Source of the DNA: Streptomyces cyaneogriseus subsp. noncyanogenus
GTDB lineage: Bacteria; Actinomycetota; Actinomycetes; Streptomycetales; Streptomycetaceae
Direction of reading: 5' to 3'
DNA length: 64,000 nt
NCBI RefSeq assembly: GCF_000931445.1
Contig: NZ_CP010849.1
Coordinates: forward strand, 2,914,001 to 2,978,000
Part shown: one piece after another, positions 51,978 through 61,538 of the stretch
Layout: the number at the start of each line of letters is the position of its first letter
How positions within the stretch are numbered: the stretch's first letter is position 1
Program-made: the position numbers and the translations under genes
The notes under the pieces: generated by a model
Told to the model about the DNA's origin: nothing
Database searches by the model: none
The model's input: only the letters and a program-made list of their open reading frames with translations

Positions 51978-52938
51978 CGCTCTCGCCCTCCCCATGGCCG
52001 TACCGGCGGCGGGGCTCCCGGCCCGGGTGCGCATCCACGAGGTCGGCGCCCGCGACGGTCTGCAGAACGAGAAGGCGACCGTGCCCACCGAGGTGAAGGC
52101 GGAGTTCGTCCGCCGCCTCGCGGAGGCGGGGCTGACCACGATCGAGGCGACCAGCTTCGTCCGCCCCGAGTGGGTGCCCCAGCTCGCCGACGCCGAGCGG
52201 CTGTACCCGCTCGTGGCCCCTCTGCCGGTGGCGCTGCCGGTCCTCGTCCCCAACGAGCGGGGCCTGGACCGGGCTTTGCGGCTCGGCGCCCGGCGGGTGG
52301 CCGTCTTCGCCAGCGCCACGGAGTCCTTCGCCAAGGCCAATCTGAACCGCACGGTGGACGAGGCGCTCGCCATGTTCGAGCCGGTGGTGGCGCGGGCCAA
52401 GGCGGAGGGCGTCCACGTCCGCGGCTACCTCTCGATGTGCTTCGGCGACCCCTGGGAGGGCCCGGTCCCGCTCCCCCAGGTCGTCCGGGTCTGCCGCGCC
52501 CTGCTCGACCAGGGCTGCGACGAGCTGAGCCTGGGCGACACCATCGGGGTGGCCACCCCGGGCCATGTCACCGCGCTGCTGGCGGCGCTGGAAGAGGCCG
52601 GCGTCCCGGTGAGCGCCCTGGGCGTGCACTTCCACGACACCTACGGCCAGGCGCTGGCCAACACGCTCGCCGCGCTCCAGCACGGCGTCACCACCGTCGA
52701 CGCCTCGGCGGGCGGCCTGGGCGGCTGCCCGTACGCGAAGTCGGCCACCGGCAACCTCGCCACCGAGGACCTGGTGTGGATGCTGCGGGGCCTCGGCATC
52801 GACACCGGAGTCGACCTCGGCCGTCTCGTCGCCACGAGCGTGTGGATGGCCGAACGGCTGGGCCGGCCCAGCCCGTCCCGCACCGTGCGCGCCCTGGCGC
52901 CCACCGTCGCATCCTCCGCCTCCCACAAGGAGCAGTGA
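51967..52938 (+). CDS. hydroxymethylglutaryl-CoA lyase
   Basis: This 323-residue DRE-TIM metallolyase splits HMG-CoA into acetoacetate and acetyl-CoA, the last step of leucine breakdown. The start of the barrel [10 protein letters not shown] holds the catalytic Arg-Asp, HFHDTYGQ the metal His pair, and [14 protein letters not shown] the essential Cys. ATG 51967 lies inside the end of the alpha subunit gene. It is followed by a dehydrogenase gene 5 bases after its stop. Confidence 0.92.
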   Translation: MTTDALALPMAVPAAGLPARVRIHEVGARDGLQNEKATVPTEVKAEFVRRLAEAGLTTIEATSFVRPEWVPQLADAERLYPLVAPLPVALPVLVPNERGLDRALRLGARRVAVFASATESFAKANLNRTVDEALAMFEPVVARAKAEGVHVRGYLSMCFGDPWEGPVPLPQVVRVCRALLDQGCDELSLGDTIGVATPGHVTALLAALEEAGVPVSALGVHFHDTYGQALANTLAALQHGVTTVDASAGGLGGCPYAKSATGNLATEDLVWMLRGLGIDTGVDLGRLVATSVWMAERLGRPSPSRTVRALAPTVASSASHKEQ

Positions 52939-52943
52939 CACCG

Positions 52944-54104
52944 ATGGACCACAAGCTCTCCCCCGAACTGGAAGAACTCCGCCGCACGGTCGAGGAGTTC
53001 GCGCACGAGGTCGTGGCGCCGAAGATCGGCGACCTCTACGAGCGGCACGAGTTCCCGTACGAGATCGTCCGGGAGATGGGCCGCATGGGGCTGTTCGGGC
53101 TGCCGTTCCCCGAGGAGTACGGCGGCATGGGCGGCGACTACCTGGCGCTGGGCATCGCGCTGGAGGAGCTGGCCCGGGTCGACTCCTCGGTGGCCATCAC
53201 CCTGGAGGCGGGCGTCTCGCTCGGCGCGATGCCGATCCACCTGTTCGGCACCGAGGAGCAGAAGCGCACCTGGCTGCCGCGGCTGTGCGCGGGCGAGATG
53301 CTCGGCGCGTTCGGGCTGACCGAGCCGGACGGCGGCTCGGACGCGGGCGCGACCCGGACCACGGCGCGGCTGGACGAGGAGACGGACGAGTGGGTGATCA
53401 ACGGCACCAAGTGCTTCATCACCAACTCCGGCACGGACATCACGGGCCTGGTGACGGTCACCGCGGTCACCGGCCGCAAGGCCGACGGCAAGCCCCGTAT
53501 CTCGGCCATCGTCGTGCCGTCCGGGACGCCGGGCTTCACGGTGGCGCCGCCGTACTCGAAGGTCGGCTGGAACGCCTCCGACACCCGCGAGCTGTCCTTC
53601 GACGACGTGCGCGTCCCGCGGAAGAACCTGCTGGGTGAAGAGGGCCGCGGCTACGCCCAGTTCCTGCGCATCCTCGACGAGGGCCGCGTCGCCATCGCCG
53701 CGCTGGCCACGGGGCTGGCGCAGGGCTGTGTGGACGAGTCGGTCAGGTACGCGAAGGAACGTCACGCCTTCGGCCGTCCGATCGGGGCGAACCAGGCGAT
53801 CCAGTTCAAGATCGCCGACATGGAGATGAAGGCGCACACCGCCCGGCTGGCCTGGCGCGACGCCGCGTCCCGCCTGGTGGCGGGCGAGCCGTTCAAGAAG
53901 GAGGCGGCGGTGGCCAAGCTGTACTCCTCCACGGTCGCCGTGGACAACGCCCGTGACGCCACCCAGATCCACGGCGGTTACGGCTTCATGAACGAGTATC
54001 CGGTCGCCCGCATGTGGCGGGACTCGAAGATCCTGGAGATCGGCGAGGGGACGAGCGAGGTGCAGCGGATGCTCATCGCGCGGGAGTTGGGGCTGGCGGG
54101 CTGA
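52944..54104 (+). CDS. acyl-CoA dehydrogenase, probable isovaleryl-CoA dehydrogenase
   Basis: The 386-residue flavoenzyme has GAFGLTEPDGGSDAGATRTTA (about 117-137), KLYSSTVAVDNARDATQIHGGYGFMNEYPVARMWRDSKILEIGEGTSEVQRMLIARELGL at the C terminus and KERHAFGRPIGANQAIQFKIADME. Its position after methylcrotonyl-CoA carboxylase and HMG-CoA lyase indicates isovaleryl- or 2-methylbutyryl-CoA as substrate. ATG 52944 follows AAGGAG at 52927-52932. It ends the operon. The 3-methylglutaconyl-CoA hydratase of the pathway is not encoded here. Confidence 0.88.
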   Translation: MDHKLSPELEELRRTVEEFAHEVVAPKIGDLYERHEFPYEIVREMGRMGLFGLPFPEEYGGMGGDYLALGIALEELARVDSSVAITLEAGVSLGAMPIHLFGTEEQKRTWLPRLCAGEMLGAFGLTEPDGGSDAGATRTTARLDEETDEWVINGTKCFITNSGTDITGLVTVTAVTGRKADGKPRISAIVVPSGTPGFTVAPPYSKVGWNASDTRELSFDDVRVPRKNLLGEEGRGYAQFLRILDEGRVAIAALATGLAQGCVDESVRYAKERHAFGRPIGANQAIQFKIADMEMKAHTARLAWRDAASRLVAGEPFKKEAAVAKLYSSTVAVDNARDATQIHGGYGFMNEYPVARMWRDSKILEIGEGTSEVQRMLIARELGLAG

Positions 54105-54212
54105 GCAGCGCCCGTCCCCGGCGCGCACCGGCGGCTGCCGCGAGGGTCTCGCGGTGGCCGCCGCGCGCCCTGTTCGGCCGGCGCGGTGTGACCCCGCCCT
54201 CTGGACAAGATC

Positions 54213-54231
54213 TGAGGTTAGGCTAACCTAC
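54213..54231. promoter_or_regulatory. iron box (DmdR/IdeR operator) upstream of desE
   Basis: TGAGGTTAGGCTAACCTAC matches 17 of 19 positions of TTAGGTTAGGCTAACCTAA. Iron-loaded DmdR/IdeR should repress desE through it. Confidence 0.9.
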
Positions 54232-54281
54232 CTTCGAATTGTCCGGCGGATGCTCCGCCCCGTTCGAAAGCAGTCACGCCC

Positions 54282-55331
54282 ATGTCCAATGCCAGAGCTA
54301 CCCGCCTCACCCGCCGTGGAATCCTCGCCGCCGGCGGCGCCCTCGGTCTCGGCGCCGTGCTCGCAGCCTGCGGAGACGACGACACGAACGGCGGTGGCTC
54401 GGGCAAGGAGACGGGTGCCGCGCAGTCCGGCCCCTGGAGCTTCGAGGACGACCGCGGCCAGACGGCCAAGGCCGACAAGGTCCCCTCGAACATCGTCGCC
54501 TTCGTCGGCGTCGCTGCGGCGCTGCACGACTACGGCGTCCAGGTGAAGGGCGTCTTCGGTCCCACCCGGACCAAGGACGGCAAGCCCGACGTCCAGGCCG
54601 GCGACATGGACATCACCAAGGTGACCAGCCTCGGCAACGAGTGGGGCCAGTTCAACATCGAGAAGTACGCCTCCCTCGCCCCCGACCTCCTGGTCACCAC
54701 GACCTTCGACGACGCGGGCACCCTCTGGTACGTGCCGGAGGAGTCGAAGGACAAGATCACCGCGGTCGGCGCCCCGAGCGTCGCCGTCTCCGTCTACGAC
54801 CGCCAGCTCACCCAGCCGCTGCAGCGCATGCTGGAGCTGGCCAGGACGCTGGGCGCCGACGTGACCTCGAAGAAGATCACCGACGCCAAGAAGCGGTTCG
54901 AGGACGCCTCCGCCCGGCTGCGCGCCGCCGCCAAGGCCAAGCCGGACATCAAGGTCATGGCGGGCTCCGCCAGCCAGGACCTGTTCTACGTCTCCGGCAC
55001 CAACCTCTCCGTCGACCTGGAGTACTTCAAGGCCCTCGGCGTGAACTTCATCGAGCCGCCGGAGAAGGCCAAGGCCGAGGGCGGCGGCTGGTTCGAGAGC
55101 CTGAGCTGGGAGAACGTCGACAAGTACGGCGCCGACATCATCATGATGGACGACCGCTCCTCGGCCATCCAGCCCGCCGACATCGGCGAGGGCACCTGGA
55201 AGAAGCTCCCCGCGGTCAAGGCCGGCCAGGTCATCTCCCGCTCGCCCGAGCCGATCCTGTCGTACGACAAGTGTGTGCCGATGGTCGAGAACCTCGCCAA
55301 GGCCATCGAGAACGCCAAGAAGGTCAGCTGA
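54282..55331 (+). CDS. desE: ferrioxamine-type siderophore-binding lipoprotein
   Basis: The 349-residue precursor carries a twin-arginine and lipobox signal (LTRRGILAAGG, then LAACGDDD, lipidated Cys near 31). The mature part is a type III periplasmic-binding fold with the family start PSNIVAFVGVAAALHDYGV and VISRSPEPILSYDKC. It captures ferrioxamine or other hydroxamates outside the cell and hands them to an ABC permease encoded elsewhere. ATG 54282 starts 50 bases after an iron box, so expression rises when iron is low. Confidence 0.88.
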   Translation: MSNARATRLTRRGILAAGGALGLGAVLAACGDDDTNGGGSGKETGAAQSGPWSFEDDRGQTAKADKVPSNIVAFVGVAAALHDYGVQVKGVFGPTRTKDGKPDVQAGDMDITKVTSLGNEWGQFNIEKYASLAPDLLVTTTFDDAGTLWYVPEESKDKITAVGAPSVAVSVYDRQLTQPLQRMLELARTLGADVTSKKITDAKKRFEDASARLRAAAKAKPDIKVMAGSASQDLFYVSGTNLSVDLEYFKALGVNFIEPPEKAKAEGGGWFESLSWENVDKYGADIIMMDDRSSAIQPADIGEGTWKKLPAVKAGQVISRSPEPILSYDKCVPMVENLAKAIENAKKVS

Positions 55332-55363
55332 TCCCCCGTCCGTCCTGATCGTCAGGAGGCACC

Positions 55364-56236
55364 GTGACCACCGCCGTAGCCGCCGCGTTCCGTTTCTTCT
55401 CCCTCCAGGTCGTACGGACGAGGCGGCTCGGCCCGTCCCTGGTCCGTGTCACCTTCACCGGGCCCGATCTGCCCGCCTTCCACTCCGACGGGCGCGACCA
55501 GTCGCTGTCGCTGTTCCTGCCGCACCCCGGCCAGAGCGAGCCGGCCGTGCCGGTCGAGCTGGGCGACGGCTGGTGGCAGGGCTGGCGCGAACTCCCGGAC
55601 GACGTGCGGGCGGTGATGCGGTCCTACACGCTGCGGGCGCTGCGGCGGGACGCCGACGGACGCACGGCCGAGATCGACATCGACTTCGTGCTGCACGGCG
55701 TCGAGCCGGGGGCGGCCGTGGCGGCGGGCCCCGCCTCCCGTTGGGCCGCCCGCGCCGGCGCCGGCGACAAGGTGCTGCTGATCGGCCCCGCGATCGCCGA
55801 CAACCGGGCCATCCGCTTCCGTCCGCCGGCCGACACCGACCTCGTGGTGATCTGGGCCGACGAGACCGCCGTACCGGCCGCCTCGGCGATCCTGGAGTCG
55901 CTGCCGGCGGGCACCCGGGCCCGGGTCTGGCTGGAGGTGCCGCACGCCGGTGACGTGCAGGAGCCGGTGACCGCCGCGGACGCCGAGGTGACCTGGCTGG
56001 TGCGCGGGGCGTGCGACCGCCCCGCCGACGGCTCCCCCCTGGCCCTGGAGGCCGTGCGCGAGGCCGGACTGGGCGGCGCCCGGCGGCCGTACGTGTGGAT
56101 CGCCGGCGAGTCCGGTTGTGTGAAGCGGATGCGCCGGCACTTCGTGGGCGAGCGCGGCATCGACCGGCGCCGGGTGACCTTCGTCGGCTACTGGCGCCGG
56201 GGCCTGACCGAGGAGGAGCTGCGCGAGCAGGAGTGA
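55364..56236 (+). CDS. desF: siderophore-interacting protein (ferric-siderophore reductase type)
   Basis: The 290-residue FAD-binding protein belongs to the ViuB/SIP family. FFSLQVVRTRRLGPSLVRVTFTGPDL and MRSYTLRALRRD form the FAD barrel, with R-x-Y-T-L as flavin motif. VWIAGESGCVKRMRRHFV and VTFVGYWRRGLTEEEL belong to the NAD(P)H domain. It reduces Fe3+ in the imported siderophore to release iron. GTG 55364 follows AGGAGG at 55354-55359. It lies 32 bases after desE and is probably cotranscribed under the same iron box. Confidence 0.88.
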   Translation: MTTAVAAAFRFFSLQVVRTRRLGPSLVRVTFTGPDLPAFHSDGRDQSLSLFLPHPGQSEPAVPVELGDGWWQGWRELPDDVRAVMRSYTLRALRRDADGRTAEIDIDFVLHGVEPGAAVAAGPASRWAARAGAGDKVLLIGPAIADNRAIRFRPPADTDLVVIWADETAVPAASAILESLPAGTRARVWLEVPHAGDVQEPVTAADAEVTWLVRGACDRPADGSPLALEAVREAGLGGARRPYVWIAGESGCVKRMRRHFVGERGIDRRRVTFVGYWRRGLTEEELREQE

Positions 56237-56365
56237 CCCTCCCGCCGCGACCGCGGCCGCCGTGCGCCCCGTCCGGGGTCACGGCGGCAACCGCCCTGCC
56301 CTGAAGCCCGCTCGAGGCTGCCTCGACGTGACGGCAGTCATGCCCCGTGACACGTTCGCGATCAC

Positions 56366-56384
56366 TTAGGTTAGGCTAGCCTAA
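56366..56384. promoter_or_regulatory. iron box (DmdR/IdeR operator) upstream of desA
   Basis: TTAGGTTAGGCTAGCCTAA differs from the 19-bp consensus at one base. It lies about 65 bases before desA and should control the desABCD biosynthesis operon. Confidence 0.93.
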
Positions 56385-56448
56385 GTCGAAGTCACGGGCT
56401 CCGCCCTGTCCCGTCCCTCACGGACCGTCCCCACCGGAGGACCCCCAC

Positions 56449-57891
56449 ATGCGCTCGCACCTGCTCAACGACACCACCGCGGAGCAGTACCGCCGCTCCG
56501 TGACCGAAGGAGTCGAGCGGGTGGCCGCGAAACTCGCCACCACCGACCGTCCGTTCACCGGCATCACCGTCGACGCCCTCTCGCCGCGCATCGACGCGAT
56601 CGACCTGGACCGGCCGCTGCACGACACCACCGCGGTCCTCGACGAACTGGAGGAGGTCTACCTCCGGGACGCGATCTACTTCCACCACCCCCGCTACCTG
56701 GCCCACCTCAACTGCCCGGTCGTCATCCCGGCGGTGCTCGGCGAGGCGGTGCTGTCCGCCGTCAACTCCTCCCTCGACACCTGGGACCAGTCGGCCGGCG
56801 GCACCCTCATCGAACGCAAACTGATCGACTGGACCACCGGGCGCATCGGCCTCGGCCCGGCCGCGGACGGCGTGTTCACCTCCGGCGGCACCCAGTCCAA
56901 CCTCCAGGCGCTGCTGCTGGCCCGCGAGGAGGCCAAGAGCGACGACCTCGGCAAGCTGCGCATCTTCGCCTCCGAGGTCAGCCACTTCAGCGTGAAGAAG
57001 TCCGCGAAACTGCTCGGCCTCGGCCAGGACTCCGTGATCGCGATCCCGGTCGACCACGACAAGCGGATGCAGACCGTCGCCCTCGCCCGCGAGCTGGAGC
57101 GCTGCGCCCAGGACGGCCTGGTCCCCATGGCCGTCGTCGCCACCGCCGGCACCACCGACTTCGGCTCCATCGACCCGCTCCCCGAGATCGCCGAGCTGTG
57201 CGCGCAGTACGGCGTGTGGATGCACGTCGACGCCGCCTACGGCTGCGGACTGCTCGCCTCCCTGAAGTACCGGGACCGCCTGGCGGGCATCGAGCGCGCC
57301 GACTCGGTCACCGTCGACTACCACAAGTCCTTCTTCCAGCCGGTGAGTTCCTCGGCCGTGCTGGTCCGCGACGCCGCCACGCTGCGCCACGCCACGTACC
57401 ACGCCGAGTACCTCAACCCGCGCCGTATGGTGCAGGAACGTATCCCCAACCAGGTGGACAAGTCCCTGCAGACCACCCGCCGCTTCGACGCGCTCAAGCT
57501 GTGGATGACGCTGCGCGTGATGGGCGCCGACGGCATCGGGCAGTTGTTCGACGAGGTCTGCGATCTCGCGGCCGAGGGCTGGGAGCTCCTCGCCGCCGAC
57601 CCGCGCTTCGACGTCGTCGTCCGGCCGTCGCTGTCCACCCTGGTCTTCCGCTACGTCCCGGCGGCCGTCACCGACCCCGCCGAGATCGACCGCGCCAACC
57701 TCTACGCCCGCAAGGCCCTGTTCGCCTCCGGCGACGCCGTGGTCGCGGGCACCAAGGTGGCCGGGCGCCACTACCTGAAGTTCACCCTGCTCAATCCCGA
57801 GACGAAGGCGTCCGACATCGCCGCCGTCCTCGACCTGATCGCCGGCCACGCCGAGCAGTACCTGGGAGAGTCCCTTGACCGCGCGTCCTGA
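56449..57891 (+). CDS. desA: lysine decarboxylase of desferrioxamine biosynthesis
   Basis: This 480-residue PLP group II decarboxylase makes cadaverine from lysine. [21 protein letters not shown] binds the PLP phosphate; [11 protein letters not shown] has the Asp to the pyridine nitrogen; [11 protein letters not shown] contains the Schiff-base Lys (about residue 290). ATG 56449 follows GGAGG by 8 bases. It is first in desABCD; desB starts inside its last codons. Confidence 0.93.
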   Translation: MRSHLLNDTTAEQYRRSVTEGVERVAAKLATTDRPFTGITVDALSPRIDAIDLDRPLHDTTAVLDELEEVYLRDAIYFHHPRYLAHLNCPVVIPAVLGEAVLSAVNSSLDTWDQSAGGTLIERKLIDWTTGRIGLGPAADGVFTSGGTQSNLQALLLAREEAKSDDLGKLRIFASEVSHFSVKKSAKLLGLGQDSVIAIPVDHDKRMQTVALARELERCAQDGLVPMAVVATAGTTDFGSIDPLPEIAELCAQYGVWMHVDAAYGCGLLASLKYRDRLAGIERADSVTVDYHKSFFQPVSSSAVLVRDAATLRHATYHAEYLNPRRMVQERIPNQVDKSLQTTRRFDALKLWMTLRVMGADGIGQLFDEVCDLAAEGWELLAADPRFDVVVRPSLSTLVFRYVPAAVTDPAEIDRANLYARKALFASGDAVVAGTKVAGRHYLKFTLLNPETKASDIAAVLDLIAGHAEQYLGESLDRAS

Positions 57892-59152
57892 AGCCCCGGA
57901 AACCACCTACGACTTCGTGGGGGTCGGACTGGGCCCCTTCAACCTCGGCCTGGCCTGCCTGACCGAGCCCATCGCCGAACTGAACGGCGTCTTCCTGGAG
58001 TCCAAGCCGGACTTCGAGTGGCACGCCGGCATGTTCCTGGACGGCGCCCACCTCCAGACGCCGTTCATGTCGGACCTGGTCACCCTCGCCGACCCGACGT
58101 CCCCCTACTCCTTCCTCAACTACCTGAAGGAGAAGGGCCGGCTGTACTCGTTCTACATCAGGGAGAACTTCTACCCCCTGCGGGTCGAGTACGACGACTA
58201 CTGCCGCTGGGCCGCGTCCAAGCTGAGCTGCGTCCGCTTCTCCACGACGGTCACCGAGGTGACGTACGAGGACGAGCTGTACGTGGTGCGCACGACGGAC
58301 GGCGACACCTACCGCGCCCGCCGGCTCGTCCTCGGCACCGGCACCCCGCCCTACATCCCGGACGCCTGCCGCGGCCTGGCCGGGGACTTCATCCACAACT
58401 CCCGCTACGTGCAGAACCGGGCGGAGCTGACGAAGAAGAAGTCGATCACGCTGGTCGGCAGCGGCCAGTCCGCCGCCGAGATCTACTACGACCTGCTCGG
58501 CGAGATCGACGTCCACGGCTACCAGCTCAACTGGGTGACGCGCTCCCCGCGCTTCTTCCCGCTGGAGTACACCAAGCTCACGCTGGAGATGACCTCCCCG
58601 GAGTACATCGACTACTACCGGGCGCTGCCGGAGGCCACCCGCTACCGCCTCACCGCCGAGCAGAAGGGCCTGTTCAAGGGCATCGACGGCGACCTGATCA
58701 ACGAGATCTTCGACCTGCTGTACCAGAAGAACCTCGGCGGCCCGGTCCCCACCCGCCTGCTCACCAACTCGGCGCTCACCGACGCCCGCTACCAGGACGG
58801 CACCTACACCCTCGCCTTCCGCCAGGAGGAGCAGGGCAAGGACTTCGAGCTGCGTTCCGACGGGCTGATCCTGGCCACCGGCTACAAGTACGTGGAGCCG
58901 GAGTTCCTCAAGCCGGTCCGCGACCGGCTGCGCTACGACGCGCAGGGCAACTTCGACGTCGGCCGCAACTACGCCATCGACGTCACCGGCCAGGGCGTCT
59001 TCCTCCAGAACGCCGGCGTCCACACGCACAGCATCACCTCGCCCGACCTGGGTATGGGCGCCTACCGCAACAGCTACATCATCCGGGAGCTGCTCGGCAG
59101 GGAGTACTACCCGGTCGAGAAGACCATCGCGTTCCAGGAGTTCGGCGTATGA
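57875..59152 (+). CDS. desB: cadaverine N-monooxygenase
   Basis: This 425-residue flavin N-hydroxylase (IucD/SidA family) forms N-hydroxycadaverine. The FAD loop is [13 protein letters not shown] (about 15-27), the NADPH loop is VGSGQSAAE, and the C-terminal [11 protein letters not shown] motif is present. The start is TTG 57875, supported by GGGAGAG immediately upstream and by the family N terminus. It overlaps desA by 17 bases and the desC start by 4, so translation is tightly coupled. Confidence 0.93.
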   Translation: MTARPEAPETTYDFVGVGLGPFNLGLACLTEPIAELNGVFLESKPDFEWHAGMFLDGAHLQTPFMSDLVTLADPTSPYSFLNYLKEKGRLYSFYIRENFYPLRVEYDDYCRWAASKLSCVRFSTTVTEVTYEDELYVVRTTDGDTYRARRLVLGTGTPPYIPDACRGLAGDFIHNSRYVQNRAELTKKKSITLVGSGQSAAEIYYDLLGEIDVHGYQLNWVTRSPRFFPLEYTKLTLEMTSPEYIDYYRALPEATRYRLTAEQKGLFKGIDGDLINEIFDLLYQKNLGGPVPTRLLTNSALTDARYQDGTYTLAFRQEEQGKDFELRSDGLILATGYKYVEPEFLKPVRDRLRYDAQGNFDVGRNYAIDVTGQGVFLQNAGVHTHSITSPDLGMGAYRNSYIIRELLGREYYPVEKTIAFQEFGV

Positions 59153-59694
59153 GCACCACCACCGGCATCGGATCCCTCACCTTCCGCCCCCTCGACCCCA
59201 CCCGGGACGCCGAGCTGCTCCACGGCTGGGTCACCCACCCCAAGGCCGCGTTCTGGATGATGCAGGACGCCGGGCTGGAGGAGGTCGAGCGCGCGTACAC
59301 GGAGATCGCCGCCGACGACCACCACCACGCCTACCTCGGCCTGCACGACGGCGAGCCCGCCTTCCTGATGGAGAAGTACGACCCGGCCCAGCGCGAGCTG
59401 GTCGGCCTGTACGAGCCGCAGCCGGGCGACGTCGGCATGCACTTCCTGGTGGCGCCGGCCGAGCGCCCGATCCACGGCTTCACCAAGGCGGTCATCACCG
59501 CCGTGATGGAGTTCCTGTTCGCCGACCCGGCGGTCCGGCGCGTGGTCGTCGAGCCCGACGTGGGCAACAAGGCGGTGCACGCCCTGAACGCGGCCGTCGG
59601 CTTCGTGCCCGAGCGCGAGATACAGAAGCCGGAGAAGAAGGCGCTGCTGAGCTTCTGCACGCGCGAGCAGTTCGAGAAGGCGGTGTCCGCATGA
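59149..59694 (+). CDS. desC: hydroxycadaverine acyltransferase
   Basis: This 181-residue GNAT-like acyltransferase of the IucB/RhbD type transfers acetyl or succinyl from CoA to N-hydroxycadaverine. [29 protein letters not shown] and [46 protein letters not shown] are the family core, including the CoA-binding loop. ATG 59149 overlaps the desB stop (ATGA), and its stop overlaps desD the same way. Confidence 0.93.
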   Translation: MSTTTGIGSLTFRPLDPTRDAELLHGWVTHPKAAFWMMQDAGLEEVERAYTEIAADDHHHAYLGLHDGEPAFLMEKYDPAQRELVGLYEPQPGDVGMHFLVAPAERPIHGFTKAVITAVMEFLFADPAVRRVVVEPDVGNKAVHALNAAVGFVPEREIQKPEKKALLSFCTREQFEKAVSA

Positions 59695-61460
59695 GCCTGG
59701 CCGACGCCGTCGCCCACCTGACCCCCGAGCACTGGGAGAAGGCCAGCCGCCTGCTGATCCGCAAGGCGCTCGCCGAGTTCGCGCACGAGCGGCTCATCAC
59801 CCCCGAGCCGGACGGGGAGGCGTACGTCGTCCGCAGCGACGACGGCCAGACCCGCTACCGGTTCACCGCGGTCCGCCGCGCCCTGGACCACTGGCAGGTG
59901 GACGCCGCCTCGATCACCCGTCACCGCGACGGGGCGGAGCTTCCGCTGGCCGCCCTGGACTTCTTCATCGAGCTGAAGGAGTCCCTGGGGCTGAGCGACG
60001 AGATCCTGCCGGTGTACCTGGAGGAGATCTCTTCCACCCTCTCCGGCACCTGCTACAAGCTGACCAAGCCGCAGGTGACCTCCGCCGAGCTGGCGCGGGC
60101 CGGGTTCCAGGCCATCGAGACCGGCATGACCGAGGGCCACCCCTGCTTCGTCGCCAACAACGGGCGGCTCGGCTTCGGCATCCACGAGTACCTGTCGTAC
60201 GCGCCCGAGACGGCGAGCCCCATCCGCCTGGTGTGGCTGGCCGCGCACCGCTCCCGGGCGGCGTTCACGGCCGGTGCCGGCATCGAGTACGAGTCCTTCT
60301 TCCGCCAGGAGCTGGGCGAGGAGACCCTGGAGCGCTTCCACGGCGTGCTCACCGGCCAGGGCCTGGACCCGGCCGACTACCTGCTCATCCCGGTCCACCC
60401 CTGGCAGTGGTGGAACAAGCTCTCCGTCACCTTCGCCGCCGAGGTGGCCCGCAGGCATCTCGTCTGCCTCGGCGAGGGCGACGACGAGTACCTGGCGCAG
60501 CAGTCCATCCGTACCTTCTTCAACACCACCCACCCCGAGAAGCACTACGTGAAGACGGCGCTGTCCGTCCTCAACATGGGCTTCATGCGCGGGCTGTCGG
60601 CCGCCTACATGGAGGCCACCCCGGCGATCAACGACTGGCTGGCCCGGCTGATCGAGGGCGACCCGGTGCTGAAGTCGACGGGTCTGTCGATCATCCGGGA
60701 GCGGGCGGCCGTCGGCTACCGGCACCTGGAGTACGAGCAGGCCACCGACCGCTACTCGCCCTACCGCAAGATGCTGGCCGCGCTGTGGCGGGAGAGCCCG
60801 GTGCCCTCCCTCCAGGACGGCGAGTCGCTGGCCACCATGGCGTCCCTGGTCCACGTCGACCACGAGGGGGCGTCCTTCGCGGGCGCGCTGATCGAGCGGT
60901 CCGGGCTGGCGCCGAAGGAGTGGCTGCGGCGCTATCTGCGGGCGTACTACACCCCGCTGCTGCACAGCTTCTACGCCTACGACCTGGTCTACATGCCGCA
61001 CGGCGAGAACGTCATCCTGGTGCTGAGGGACGGCGTGGTGCAGCGCGCCGTCTACAAGGACATCGCCGAGGAGATCGCGGTCATGGACCCCGACGCGGTG
61101 CTGCCGCCGGAGGTGTCCCGGATCCGCGTCGAGGTGCCGGACGACAAGAAGCTGCTGTCCATCTTCACGGACGTCTTCGACTGCTACTTCCGCTTCCTCG
61201 CCGCCAACCTCGCCACCGAGGGGATCCTCCCGGAGGACGGCTTCTGGGACACGGTCGCGGAGGTCACCCGCGAGTACCAGGAGTCGGTGCCGGAACTGGC
61301 CGACAAGTTCGCCCGGTACGACATGTTCGCTCCCGAGTTCGCGCTGTCCTGCCTCAACCGGCTCCAGTTGCGCAACAACAAGCAGATGGTCGACCTCGCG
61401 GACCCCTCCGGAGCGCTCCAGCTCGTGGGGAACCTGAAGAACCCCCTCGCCGGGCGGTAG
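59691..61460 (+). CDS. desD: desferrioxamine synthetase (NIS family)
   Basis: This 589-residue NRPS-independent siderophore synthetase (IucA/IucC, type C) joins and cyclises three succinyl-hydroxycadaverine units to desferrioxamine E using ATP. Conserved segments are SSTLSGTCYKL, EGHPCFVANNGRLGFG, LIPVHPWQWWNKL and the C-terminal FhuF-like region HGENVILVLRDG. Length is typical. ATG 59691 overlaps desC by 4. A strong terminator follows. Confidence 0.94.
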   Translation: MSLADAVAHLTPEHWEKASRLLIRKALAEFAHERLITPEPDGEAYVVRSDDGQTRYRFTAVRRALDHWQVDAASITRHRDGAELPLAALDFFIELKESLGLSDEILPVYLEEISSTLSGTCYKLTKPQVTSAELARAGFQAIETGMTEGHPCFVANNGRLGFGIHEYLSYAPETASPIRLVWLAAHRSRAAFTAGAGIEYESFFRQELGEETLERFHGVLTGQGLDPADYLLIPVHPWQWWNKLSVTFAAEVARRHLVCLGEGDDEYLAQQSIRTFFNTTHPEKHYVKTALSVLNMGFMRGLSAAYMEATPAINDWLARLIEGDPVLKSTGLSIIRERAAVGYRHLEYEQATDRYSPYRKMLAALWRESPVPSLQDGESLATMASLVHVDHEGASFAGALIERSGLAPKEWLRRYLRAYYTPLLHSFYAYDLVYMPHGENVILVLRDGVVQRAVYKDIAEEIAVMDPDAVLPPEVSRIRVEVPDDKKLLSIFTDVFDCYFRFLAANLATEGILPEDGFWDTVAEVTREYQESVPELADKFARYDMFAPEFALSCLNRLQLRNNKQMVDLADPSGALQLVGNLKNPLAGR

Positions 61461-61476
61461 GCCCCGCGCGGGCGGA

Positions 61477-61521
61477 CGGGCACCCCGGAGTACGGTCCTC
61501 CGGGGTGCCCGCCCCTTTTTT
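61477..61521 (+). terminator. intrinsic terminator of the des operon
   Basis: A perfect 14-bp stem (61477-61490 with 61498-61511) and 7-base loop is followed by TTTTTT (61516-61521), the clearest rho-independent terminator in the window. The stem can also stop the convergent hexosaminidase transcript. Confidence 0.92.
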
Positions 61522-61538
61522 CCGCGCCTGCCGCCGCT

